A stretch of 49,574 nt of DNA from assembly GCA_902790215.1 (NCBI GenBank), contig CADAQX010000014.1, positions 1 to 49,574 on the forward strand. Reading direction: 5' to 3'. Positions 33,132-40,181 of this stretch are shown here, piece after piece. The notes beneath the pieces are model-generated. The model did not search any database. It was not told the origin of the DNA and was given only the letters and a program-made list of their open reading frames with translations. This DNA comes from an uncultured Bacteroidota bacterium (lineage in GTDB: Bacteria; Bacteroidota; Bacteroidia; Bacteroidales; P3). A program made the position numbers and the translations under genes. The stretch's first letter is position 1. Every line of letters starts with the position of its first letter.

Positions 33132-33172
33132 CAAATCCCTGTGGAGGACGCTCCCCCGCAGGGATTTGCTTT
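33132..33172 (+). terminator. Terminator of the T9SS cargo gene
   Basis: CAAATCCCTG (33132-33141) pairs perfectly with CAGGGATTTG (33159-33168), followed by CTTT. It lies 18 bp after the stop. An ATG at 33141 falls inside it, which argues against the long start of the next gene. Confidence 0.85.
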
Positions 33173-33185
33173 AACCGACCGCACC

Positions 33186-34022
33186 ATGCGACTATACACT
33201 CTTTGCAACTGTGGGAAACGCATCTACCTGAAAGGCCGCTATGCCACCGCCGAGGACCTGCGAAACCAAAAGGGCGAGATAATCCCATACAAGTGTCCCC
33301 GCTGCGGCAGGAGAGGCCACCATCCCTACACCTACGTGTGGACGCGCACGTGGGGTCCGTGGGTCACCGTCGCCCTGCTTTCCGCTTTTGTGCTGGGCGG
33401 CACAGCCATTGTGGCCCTGCTGCAGCTGCTCTACGTTGACATCATCACGGTGGTCTGGATACCCATTGCCGCCTTGACCCTCTTCGCCTTGCTGGCCAAA
33501 CGCGAGTCGGATGCCGTTGAACTCTTCAAACAATCTTTGGAAAAGGCGCCTCATCCGCGCCTCTCCGCCGAAGCGGCTGCAGACTTCAGCGACCTCGACC
33601 TCGTCGAATGGTTCGATGTGGGAGAGCCCAATGACATCACCAATGAATACACGCAGGTGGTCTATTACGCCTCCGTGTTGAACTATCTCGAGGCTCCGCG
33701 CTATTTCGAGTGGTTCTATTACTACGAGGCCAACGAGCACGACACCCCCGACGACGGCACCCTGCTCTACAACAGTCTCGTCGCCATCGGGGCAACAAGC
33801 CATGCAGCCATTGTGCAGGAAGCCCGCGAGGTGTATCTGCGGCACCGGGACGAGATAGACCAGTGTGTGCAGAGCGAGACCGACGATGATTACCAGAAAC
33901 TGCTTGACCTGAACCTCTTCGACAAGCAGGACAACGCCACGCATGAGGCCTTCTATTCCGAACCCCTTGTACCCCTGCTGGCACAATACATCCGCAACAA
34001 CCTGGACAATCTCCAATCATAA
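33186..34022 (+). CDS. Membrane protein with N-terminal zinc ribbon and DUF4375/DMP19-like region
   Basis: I place the start at ATG 33186 (MRLYTLCNCGKRIYLKG, 278 aa), because the in-frame ATG at 33141 lies inside the terminator of the preceding gene. CNCGK and CPRCGRRG form a zinc ribbon (residues about 7-40). Two adjacent hydrophobic segments (VTVALLSAFVLGGTAIVALL and IITVVWIPIAALTLFALLA) anchor it in the membrane. The C-terminal part, with LNYLEAPRYFEWFYYYEANE and LVAIGATSHAAIVQEA, resembles DUF4375 proteins. Function unknown. The radical SAM gene starts 4 bp after the stop. Confidence 0.78.
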   Translation: MRLYTLCNCGKRIYLKGRYATAEDLRNQKGEIIPYKCPRCGRRGHHPYTYVWTRTWGPWVTVALLSAFVLGGTAIVALLQLLYVDIITVVWIPIAALTLFALLAKRESDAVELFKQSLEKAPHPRLSAEAAADFSDLDLVEWFDVGEPNDITNEYTQVVYYASVLNYLEAPRYFEWFYYYEANEHDTPDDGTLLYNSLVAIGATSHAAIVQEAREVYLRHRDEIDQCVQSETDDDYQKLLDLNLFDKQDNATHEAFYSEPLVPLLAQYIRNNLDNLQS

Positions 34023-34026
34023 ATCG

Positions 34027-34944
34027 ATGCCTTACCTCACCTACGCTGACTACTGCCGCCGCCTGTTCGGCACTACGGTGCAGAAGATTGCCGTCGATGG
34101 CGGCTTCTCCTGCCCCAACCGCGACGGCACCCTCGGCACCACAGGCTGCACCTTCTGCAACGGCGAGGCCTTCGCCCCCTCCTATTGCCGCACGGCGGGC
34201 AGCATCGCGCAGCAGATTGACGAGGGCATCCGTTTCCACACCCGCCGCCATCGGAAAGCCTCGCGCTATGTGGCCTACTTCCAGGCTTACAGCAATACCT
34301 ACGCCCCGTTGGAGGTGCTGCGCTCGCGCTATGAGGAAGCCCTCTCCCACCCCATGATTTCCGGTCTTGTGGTCAGCACCCGACCCGACTGCGTAGATGA
34401 CGAGAAGTTGGACTACCTGGCCTCTTTGGCGCAACAGCATTATGTGGCGGTGGAGTACGGCATCGAGAGCTGCTACGACGACACCCTGCGCCGCATCCAT
34501 CGGGGGCACGACTTCGCCTGCACCGAGCGCGCCATCCGCAATACCGCCGCTCGCGGCATCCACGTGGGCGGACACCTCATCCTGGGGCTCCCGGGCGAGA
34601 GCCGGGAGCAGATGCTGGCCGAGGCCGACATCCTCTCCGCCTTGCCGCTCGAAACCCTCAAGCTGCACCAGCTGCAGCTGCTGCGAGGCTCCGAGCTTGA
34701 ACGCCTGTGGCGTAAAGACCCCGCTGCTATCCCGCCACACTTCACGGTGGATGAATATGTAGCCCTTGTGGCCGACTTCCTGCGCCGTCTGCGACCAGAT
34801 ATAGCCATCGAGCGGCTGGCCGCCGAAGTGCCGCCTCGCTATATGGCCGACCCCTCCCGCTGCTGGCGCCGCGACGACGGCTCCCACCTCCGGCCCGACG
34901 ACATAGCCCGCCTTGTGACGCAACGGCTCTCCAATCGGGTTTAG
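34027..34944 (+). CDS. TIGR01212 family radical SAM protein (YhcC-like)
   Basis: 305 residues from ATG 34027 (MPYLTYADYCRRLFG); a longer frame from 33943 would overlap the previous gene and shows no homology-like sequence. The Fe-S site is in DGGFSCPNRDGT and GCTFCNGEAF, the wide C-x9-C-x2-C spacing of the YhcC/Elp3-like group. Then STRPDCVDDEKLDYL, VEYGIESCYDDTLRRIHRGH and HLILGLPGES follow in family order. The biochemical role of YhcC is not settled. Coupled to the upstream membrane protein gene (4-bp gap). Confidence 0.92.
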   Translation: MPYLTYADYCRRLFGTTVQKIAVDGGFSCPNRDGTLGTTGCTFCNGEAFAPSYCRTAGSIAQQIDEGIRFHTRRHRKASRYVAYFQAYSNTYAPLEVLRSRYEEALSHPMISGLVVSTRPDCVDDEKLDYLASLAQQHYVAVEYGIESCYDDTLRRIHRGHDFACTERAIRNTAARGIHVGGHLILGLPGESREQMLAEADILSALPLETLKLHQLQLLRGSELERLWRKDPAAIPPHFTVDEYVALVADFLRRLRPDIAIERLAAEVPPRYMADPSRCWRRDDGSHLRPDDIARLVTQRLSNRV

Positions 34945-34988
34945 ACCCCGATGAATAAACTTTTTTTCACCATATCAATAATTATTCG

Positions 34989-34996
34989 TATTTTTG
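34989..34996 (+). promoter_or_regulatory. -7 promoter element of the MNT-HEPN pair
   Basis: TATTTTTG only 12 bp before the preferred ATG at 35008, implying an extremely short leader. It also shows that the longer MNT reading frame starting at 34951 is not used. Confidence 0.65.
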
Positions 34997-35007
34997 CAAT
35001 GCGATTT

Positions 35008-35322
35008 ATGGAACAGTCCGAAGTCATAAAACGGATTAAAGAAGTGGCCGCAGAAATCCTGCCCGAGGGTAGTTCGCTGTGGCTCTATGGCTCTCGTGCC
35101 CGCGGTGACGCCAACCCCGACAGCGACTACGACCTGCTTATCTTGCTGAACAAAGATGTTCTTACGCTTGACGACTATCGTCAATCCATCCCTCTTCGCC
35201 AACTGGGTTGGAGTATCAACGAGACAATCAGCCCTCAGGTATATTCAAAGGCTGAATGGGAGAAATACCATTACACCCTTTTTTATGACAATGTTGAACA
35301 CGACAAAAGAATACTACTATGA
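35008..35322 (+). CDS. MNT-type nucleotidyltransferase (antitoxin of an MNT-HEPN pair)
   Basis: 104 residues from ATG 35008 (MEQSEVIKRIKE). LWLYGSRARGDANPDSDYDL carries the GSxxRG...SDxDL nucleotidyltransferase core. In characterised MNT-HEPN systems (MntA-HepT) the MNT protein AMPylates or otherwise inactivates the HEPN ribonuclease. The adjacent HEPN gene overlaps by 4 bp (ATGA). An alternative ATG at 34999 lies so close to the promoter that it is unlikely. Confidence 0.88.
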   Translation: MEQSEVIKRIKEVAAEILPEGSSLWLYGSRARGDANPDSDYDLLILLNKDVLTLDDYRQSIPLRQLGWSINETISPQVYSKAEWEKYHYTLFYDNVEHDKRILL

Positions 35323-35714
35323 GTTTAGACGATGAAAGCAGAGCCATAATGGTGGCAAGAGAGATGGAAAAAGCGCAGAGCACCTATAACCAGGCATGCC
35401 TGATGAGAGAGAATGGCTACTGGGATGCTGCCGCCAATCGTCTATATTATGCAGTTTTCCATGCAACCAGCGCACTACTGATAAAAGACGGATACCCTGT
35501 GAAAACGCATCATGGCGCAGGGATGATGTTCCGTCAATATTATGTAAAGACAAACATCCTGCCCGAATCATTCTCCGACACCTTCTCCCTGCTCCAAGCC
35601 TTGCGCGAAAAAAGTGACTACAACTGTTCTTTTGATGCCACACAAGGATTAATCAACCCCCTGTTTGAGCCAACACACCAGCTCATCGACACCATCGCCA
35701 AGATGGTCTCATAG
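35319..35714 (+). CDS. HEPN domain protein (putative ribonuclease toxin)
   Basis: 131 residues, all helical. The HEPN motif R-x6-H is present as RLYYAVFHA (Arg41, His48), so it may be an active RNase, and GYWDAAANRLYYAVFHA is the standard HEPN core. Paired with the MNT protein by a 4-bp overlap, forming a toxin-antitoxin or defence module. The toxic role is inferred from known HepT proteins. Confidence 0.9.
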   Translation: MSLDDESRAIMVAREMEKAQSTYNQACLMRENGYWDAAANRLYYAVFHATSALLIKDGYPVKTHHGAGMMFRQYYVKTNILPESFSDTFSLLQALREKSDYNCSFDATQGLINPLFEPTHQLIDTIAKMVS

Positions 35715-35757
35715 CAGAAGCAAATCAAAAACAATAAACACATAAAACATCGTAATT

Positions 35758-36939
35758 ATGTACACAAAGTTTCAAGAACACCTCCAGAAAGAACTGGCTG
35801 ACATCGAAGCTGCCGGCCTGTACAAACACGAACGCATCATCGAGAGCCCCCAGGGCGCCGAAATCATGGTGAAAGGCAAGAAGTGCCTCAACTTCTGCGC
35901 CAACAACTACCTCGGCCTCGCCGACAATCCCGAGCTCATCGAAGCCGCCAAGAAGGGTATGGACGCCCGCGGCTACGGTATGGCCTCCGTCCGCTTCATC
36001 TGCGGCTGCCAAGACCTGCACAAGAAACTGGAGCAGAAAATCGCCGAGTTCTTCGGCACCGAGGACACCATCCTCTATGCTGCCTGCTTCGACGCCAACG
36101 GCGGTGTCTTCGAACCCCTCCTGACCGATGAGGACGCCATCATCTCCGATGCCCTCAACCACGCCTCCATCATCGACGGTGTCCGCCTCTGCAAAGCCCA
36201 GCGCTACCGCTACGCCAACGCCGATATGGCCGACCTCGAGGAGCAACTCAAGGCTGCCCAGAAAAACCGCTTCCGCATCATCGTCACCGACGGTGTCTTC
36301 TCTATGGACGGCAACGTCTGCCCGCTCGACAAAATCTACGAGCTGGCCAACAAATACGACGCTATGGTCATGGTCGATGAGAGCCACTCCGCCGGCGTAG
36401 TCGGCAAGACCGGCCGCGGTGTCACCGAGCGCTACAACCTGCGCGGCAAAATCGAAATCCTCACCGGCACCCTCGGCAAAGCCTTCGGCGGCGCAATGGG
36501 TGGCTTTACCACCGGTAAGAAAGAGATTATCGACATGCTCCGTCAGCGCAGCCGTCCCTACCTCTTCTCCAACAGCATGGCCCCCGGCCTCGTGGCTGCC
36601 GGCATCCGCATGTTCGAGATGATGAGCGAGACCAACACCCTGCAGGACAAACTGCACGAGAACACCGACTACTTCCTCCGCCGCATGAAGGAAGAGGGCT
36701 TCGACTGCAAACCCAGCGAGAGCGCCATCTGCGCCGTCATGATCTACGACGCCGCCAAGAGCCAGCAGTATGCCGCCAAGATGCAGGAAGAAGGCATCTT
36801 CGTCACCGGCTTCTACTATCCCGTCGTCCCGAAGGGTCAGGCCCGTATCCGCGTACAGATCAGCGCAGCCCACGAACACGAACACCTCGACAAATGCATC
36901 GAGGCCTTCAAGAAAGTCCGCAAGGAAATCGAGGGCTAA
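35758..36939 (+). CDS. kbl: Glycine C-acetyltransferase (2-amino-3-ketobutyrate CoA ligase)
   Basis: 393 residues, PLP-dependent alpha-oxoamine synthase. CANNYLGLADNPEL and YGMASVRFICGCQDLHKKLE near the N-terminus, VTDGVFSMDGNVCPLDK, VDESHSAGVVG and the PLP Lys in LTGTLGKAFGGAMGG. Converts 2-amino-3-ketobutyrate plus CoA to glycine and acetyl-CoA in threonine breakdown. The usual partner tdh is not adjacent. Followed by inverted repeats and a terminator. Confidence 0.95.
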   Translation: MYTKFQEHLQKELADIEAAGLYKHERIIESPQGAEIMVKGKKCLNFCANNYLGLADNPELIEAAKKGMDARGYGMASVRFICGCQDLHKKLEQKIAEFFGTEDTILYAACFDANGGVFEPLLTDEDAIISDALNHASIIDGVRLCKAQRYRYANADMADLEEQLKAAQKNRFRIIVTDGVFSMDGNVCPLDKIYELANKYDAMVMVDESHSAGVVGKTGRGVTERYNLRGKIEILTGTLGKAFGGAMGGFTTGKKEIIDMLRQRSRPYLFSNSMAPGLVAAGIRMFEMMSETNTLQDKLHENTDYFLRRMKEEGFDCKPSESAICAVMIYDAAKSQQYAAKMQEEGIFVTGFYYPVVPKGQARIRVQISAAHEHEHLDKCIEAFKKVRKEIEG

Positions 36940-36944
36940 CCATT

Positions 36945-37066
36945 GAGTGAATGTGTTAATGCTTGAATGATTGCATGAATGCTTGAATGTGTTAATGCTT
37001 GAATGTGTAATTGTTTGAGTGAAAATACTCAAACAATCAAGCAATCAAAATTAGCACATTCACAAA
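36945..37066. repeat. Tandem and inverted repeats after kbl
   Basis: Several near copies of GAATGTGTTAATGCTTGAAT in tandem, then ATTGTTTGAGT (37010-37020) and ACTCAAACAAT (37027-37037) as a perfect 11-bp hairpin, followed by the reverse complement of the tandem part. The whole 120 bp could fold into one long stem. Confidence 0.75.
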
Positions 37067-37087
37067 GTAACGAAATCAACTAATCAC

Positions 37088-37121
37088 AAAGGGTGCAGGG
37101 TCACGACCCTCACCCTTTATT
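37088..37121 (+). terminator. Terminator after kbl
   Basis: AAAGGGTG-CA-GGGTC-AC-GACCC-T-CACCCTTT with nearly perfect pairing of both arms, followed by ATTT. About 150 bp after the kbl stop. Confidence 0.8.
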
Positions 37122-37130
37122 TGGATTAAA

Positions 37131-37258
37131 AGTTTAAAGGACTGAAGGTTTGAAGGTTTAAAGGTTTGAAGGTTTAAAAGTCCGAAGCAACCCTAAAACC
37201 CTATATCCTTAAAACCCTAAATCCCTGAAAACCCTAAAACCCTGAAACCCTAAATCCA
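37131..37258 (+). repeat. Low-complexity GAAGGTTT and CCCTAAA-like tandem repeats
   Basis: 37131-37183 repeats GAAGGTTTGAAGGTTTAAA variants; 37190-37258 repeats AAACCCTAAA/AAACCCTGAA variants about nine times. Resembles telomere repeats only superficially. No gene. Confidence 0.7.
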
Positions 37259-37279
37259 CCATCTCAACACATTATTCCT

Positions 37280-37882
37280 ATGAAACGAATCAACATCTAC
37301 CTCATCGTCACCGCCGTGCTGCTGATAGCCCTCGGCATCGTCTGCATCTTCAATCCCGGCGCCGGCTTCGTCTCCGCCGCCTGGCTCATGGGCTTGTTCA
37401 TCCTCGCGTCCGGCATCTCCTCCCTCATCTTCGGACTCCGCGCACAGGCCTTCCTGCCCAATGCCGGCTCCACCACCCTGCTGGCCGTGTTCCAAATCAT
37501 CATCGGCCTCATGCTGGCCGCCAACCTTCTGGCCTCCGAGATTGCCCTCATCGCCGTCTTCGCCATGTGGGTGATGTTCGAAGGCGTCTCGCTTTCCGTC
37601 CTCTCCATCGACTACAAAAAAGGCGGCTACGACCGCTGGTGGCTCATGCTGCTGCTGGGCGTCTGCAGCATCATCCTGGGTTTCCTGGCGCTACGCGAGC
37701 CGGAATACACAGGCACATTCCTCGGCATCCTCCTCGGACTCGGCATCCTGGCCAACGGCATCGTGCGCATCGTCGCCTTCTTCGGCCTCAAGCGCATCGA
37801 GAAACGCCTCCGCGACATCCATGAGAGCGCCACCGCCAAACCCATCGACGAGTTCAACCAAGCGAAAATAGAAGAGCCCTAA
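37280..37882 (+). CDS. HdeD family (DUF308) membrane protein
   Basis: 200 residues with six hydrophobic segments in three pairs. The N-terminal NIYLIVTAVLLIALGIVCIF, the central YDRWWLMLLLGVCSIILGFL and the recurring LGI...NP and LGIL..G patterns fit DUF308. The C-terminal tail is charged. The E. coli member affects acid resistance; here the role is unknown. Monocistronic, with a terminator 28 bp after the stop. Confidence 0.88.
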   Translation: MKRINIYLIVTAVLLIALGIVCIFNPGAGFVSAAWLMGLFILASGISSLIFGLRAQAFLPNAGSTTLLAVFQIIIGLMLAANLLASEIALIAVFAMWVMFEGVSLSVLSIDYKKGGYDRWWLMLLLGVCSIILGFLALREPEYTGTFLGILLGLGILANGIVRIVAFFGLKRIEKRLRDIHESATAKPIDEFNQAKIEEP

Positions 37883-37909
37883 GAGCCCATTCGCAAATTC
37901 ATAACGCTG

Positions 37910-37952
37910 AAAAGGTGCCCGCCTGTCCCCAAAAACAGCGGGCACCTTCTTT
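37910..37952 (+). terminator. Terminator of the HdeD-like gene
   Basis: AAGGTGCCCGC (37912-37922) and GCGGGCACCTT (37938-37948), a perfect 11-bp stem, then CTTT. Confidence 0.9.
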
Positions 37953-37975
37953 CGTATCATCGCCAACGGAAGCCC

Positions 37976-38033
37976 CGCTGTAGGTCCAGTGTGCCTTCGC
38001 TCTGCCTTCGCTCTACCTTCGCTCCCCGAGGCG
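37976..38033. repeat. Dispersed intergenic repeat B, copy 2
   Basis: Almost identical to 3460-3518 (see there), same orientation, 34.5 kb away. Marks the change from GC-rich DNA to the lower-GC defence island. Confidence 0.75.
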
Positions 38034-38075
38034 AAGCAAAACCGACCCCAGAAGGTCGGTACAACACCCTTAAAC

Positions 38076-38276
38076 CCAAATCGGTCATTTGGGGTTAGCG
38101 GCTCGCATCATACCTATAACATGAATTATCATGTAATCATCACAAATTAATGACAATTAACGGTAATTCGTGTTTAACCACAATCGGTCATTATGGTTTA
38201 GCATCTCGCATCATATCTATAACATGAAATATCATGTAATCATCACAAATTAACGACAATTAACGGTAATTCGTGT
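38076..38276 (+). repeat. Two tandem copies of a ~100-bp AT-rich unit
   Basis: Units at about 38076-38175 and 38176-38276 share AATCGGTCATT, CTCGCATCATA, CTATAACATGAA, ATCATGTAATCATCACAAAT and GACAATTAACGGTAATTCGT. The end of the unit resembles 18090-18123. Just after it, 38286-38370 has short GTTACAG/CTGTAAC elements reminiscent of repeat A. No gene in 38034-38390. Confidence 0.8.
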
Positions 38277-38390
38277 TAATACAAAAATCAACAGCGTTAC
38301 AGTTGTTACAGCGTTACAGTTCCATTTCCCCTATTCCCACACCCGGAAACGTCATTACCAACTGTAACAACTGTAATACTGAAACGCCAC

Positions 38391-38694
38391 GTGTGAGTGT
38401 GCTAATCGATTTACGAGTTAACGCATTAACAAGCAAACACATTCAGATAACAAATTGCATCCCTCTTAGGTCTCCCTCCCTCTATCCTTCACCGCTCTCC
38501 TTTTGTGGAGAATTCTCCAATCCATGTTACAATTTCACCTGCCCAATAGTTTTATTCTGACTCCTGCAATAAAAACGACCTTTTCGCGTTAATCATCTTA
38601 CGATGATTAAACCACTTGATACAGTCTCAAATAATGAACGACAGGCTACCGTCACCGAACCATCCAGTTCGTGGGGCGGAGCATGGACGGAAGA
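38391..38694 (+). repeat. Duplicated leader and 5' end of tcmP, copy 1
   Basis: Matches 41401-41707 over about 300 bp with scattered substitutions: a 61-bp core (38391-38451) ending AACACATTCAGATAAC, then the leader and the first 31 codons of tcmP. The core alone is also present at 39978-40038. A likely template for recombination. Confidence 0.88.
38589..38610 (+). promoter_or_regulatory. Perfect palindrome over the start codon of the tcmP remnant
   Basis: TTAATCATC-TTAC-GATGATTAA; the ATG at 38603 lies in the second arm. Conserved at 41599-41620 with one change in the loop only, hence probably an operator or a translation-blocking hairpin. Confidence 0.65.
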
Positions 38695-38872
38695 GATAGT
38701 CGGTGGCGAAAGTGGTCCACAAGCCCGCCCGATGAAAGAAGGATGGGTGCTCTCCATCCAAGAACAGACCAAACGGCAAGGCTCCGCTTTCTTCTTCAAG
38801 CAATGGAGCACTTGGGGATCCGAAGGGGTGAAACGCAACAAACACAAAAGCGAAAAATTAATAAATGAATAA
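38603..38872 (+). pseudogene. Deletion fusion of the 5' end of tcmP with the 3' part of a gp37/gp68 gene
   Basis: The 89-aa open frame begins like TcmP (IKPLDTVSNNERQATVTEPS, then SWGGAWTEE) and after residue 31 continues as the C-terminal part of the Gp37/Gp68 protein (VGGESGPQARPMKE, QGSAFFFKQW). The intact parts are at 41610-41707 and 43086-43250. At the junction, GAAGAGA of tcmP meets GATAGTCGG of gp68 with a shared GA. It has lost the catalytic cores of both proteins and has a changed last 10 residues. It overlaps the rhuM start by 8 bp. Non-functional remnant most likely, though still an open frame and possibly translated. Confidence 0.85.
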
Positions 38873-39869
38873 CGAAATACAATTCATATTATACCAGCTG
38901 CCCGACGATGAAGGCAAGGTGCAAGTGGTTATCAAGAACGAAACCATCTGGGCTACGCAGAAGGCCATGGCCCAACTGTTTGATATTGACAAATCGGGCA
39001 TTAGCCGCCATGTATCCAATATTTTTAAAGAAGGAGAACTACGGCAAGAGACGACTGTTGCAAAAATTGCAACCGTCGTAAATAGAGGTATAAGAGGTGA
39101 GGTGGAAGAGCCGATAGATTTTTATAATCTTGACATGATTATCGCCGTCGGTTATCGCGTATCATCGGCTCGTGCAACCAAGTTTAGACAGTGGGCAACC
39201 AAAGTACTGAACGAGTTTATCAAGAAAGGCTTTGTCCTGGATGAGGAACGTTTGAAGCAAGGCAACGCGGTGTTTGGCAAAGACTATTTCCGCGAACTAC
39301 TAGAGAAGGTGCGCAGCATCCGTGCCAGCGAACGACGTATCTGGCAACAGATTACCGACATCTATGCGGAGTGCTCGTTCGACTACGACCGCAACTCGCC
39401 CACTACACGCGAGTTCTATCAAATGGTGCAGAATCGCTTCCATTATGCCATTACTGGTCAGACGGCCCCTGAAATCATCTACACCCGTGCCGACCACACA
39501 AAAGACCATATGGGGCTCCAGACATGGAAGAATGCGCCCGATGGCCGTGTGCTGCTCAGCGACACGAAGGTTGCCAAGAACTACCTACCTGAGGTGGAGA
39601 TACGTCGATTGGAACGTGCGGTGTCGGGTTATTTCGACTACATAGAGGACCTGATAGAGCGCGAAAATGCTTTTAGCATGGAGCAGTTTGCCGCTTCTGT
39701 CAATGAATTCTTGTCTTTCAGACGTTACGCCCTTTTACCAGACAAAGGGAAAATTAGTCGTGCGATGGCAGATAAAAAAGCAACCGATGAGTACAAACTC
39801 TTTAATCCCACCCAGAAGATTGACTCAGACTTCGATAAAGAGATAAGAGGATTACTTGACAAGCAATAA
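38865..39869 (+). CDS. RhuM family protein (virulence RhuM-like)
   Basis: 334 residues. MNNEIQFILYQLPDDEGKVQ, ETIWATQKAMAQLFDIDKSG (a HTH-like region at about 28-50), then YNLDMIIAVGYRVSSARATKFRQWA, the hallmark of the RhuM/Fic-associated family. The C-terminal half is helical (LERAVSGYFDYIEDLIEREN). RhuM was named in Salmonella SPI-3; homologues are frequent in restriction and defence loci of Bacteroidota, but their biochemical role is unknown. Starts inside the end of the tcmP/gp68 remnant and is followed by the 138-bp repeat. Confidence 0.9.
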   Translation: MNNEIQFILYQLPDDEGKVQVVIKNETIWATQKAMAQLFDIDKSGISRHVSNIFKEGELRQETTVAKIATVVNRGIRGEVEEPIDFYNLDMIIAVGYRVSSARATKFRQWATKVLNEFIKKGFVLDEERLKQGNAVFGKDYFRELLEKVRSIRASERRIWQQITDIYAECSFDYDRNSPTTREFYQMVQNRFHYAITGQTAPEIIYTRADHTKDHMGLQTWKNAPDGRVLLSDTKVAKNYLPEVEIRRLERAVSGYFDYIEDLIERENAFSMEQFAASVNEFLSFRRYALLPDKGKISRAMADKKATDEYKLFNPTQKIDSDFDKEIRGLLDKQ

Positions 39870-39900
39870 GAACCAGGACAAAAAAACATAGAAAATGACC

Positions 39901-40038
39901 CTAAGGCACATAGTAGGCATATCTGGTGAAACGGACACTGCAGAATCAATGCATTAATAATGTGTAAATGCGATAACGTGTTAATGTGCTAATCAATTTA
40001 CGAATTAACGCATTAACAAGCAAACACATTCAGATAAC
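39901..40038 (+). repeat. 138-bp direct repeat after rhuM
   Basis: Same length and nearly the same sequence as 41324-41461 (CTGGTGAAACGGACAC, AGAATCAATGCATTAATAAT, GTGTAAATGCGATAACGTGT shared). Its last 61 bp recur at 38391-38451. Begins 32 bp after the rhuM stop. The remainder of 40039-40150 shows only short AT-rich repeats. Confidence 0.9.
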
Positions 40039-40150
40039 GAATCCCCAAACCAAAAGACTAACGCATTTACACATTCCCACATTAACACATTCTTTTACAT
40101 CTGTCACGTTAAAAAACTGCAAGAACCCCCTATAATTGAAAAAAAAGTCG

Positions 40151-40158
40151 TATTTTTG
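40151..40158 (+). promoter_or_regulatory. -7 promoter element of the DUF1016 gene
   Basis: TATTTTTG, 23 bp before the start codon at 40182. No good -33 element seen. Confidence 0.6.
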
Positions 40159-40181
40159 CAGACTAAAACAAGAAGATTCTT

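Noticed and set aside
36945-37258. CRISPR-like appearance of repeated short units
   Set aside because: Units are degenerate, with no constant repeat/spacer lengths, and there are no cas genes.
37190-37258. Telomere-like CCCTAAA repeats
   Set aside because: Irregular, only about nine degenerate units, internal in a bacterial chromosome; a simple low-complexity repeat explains it.
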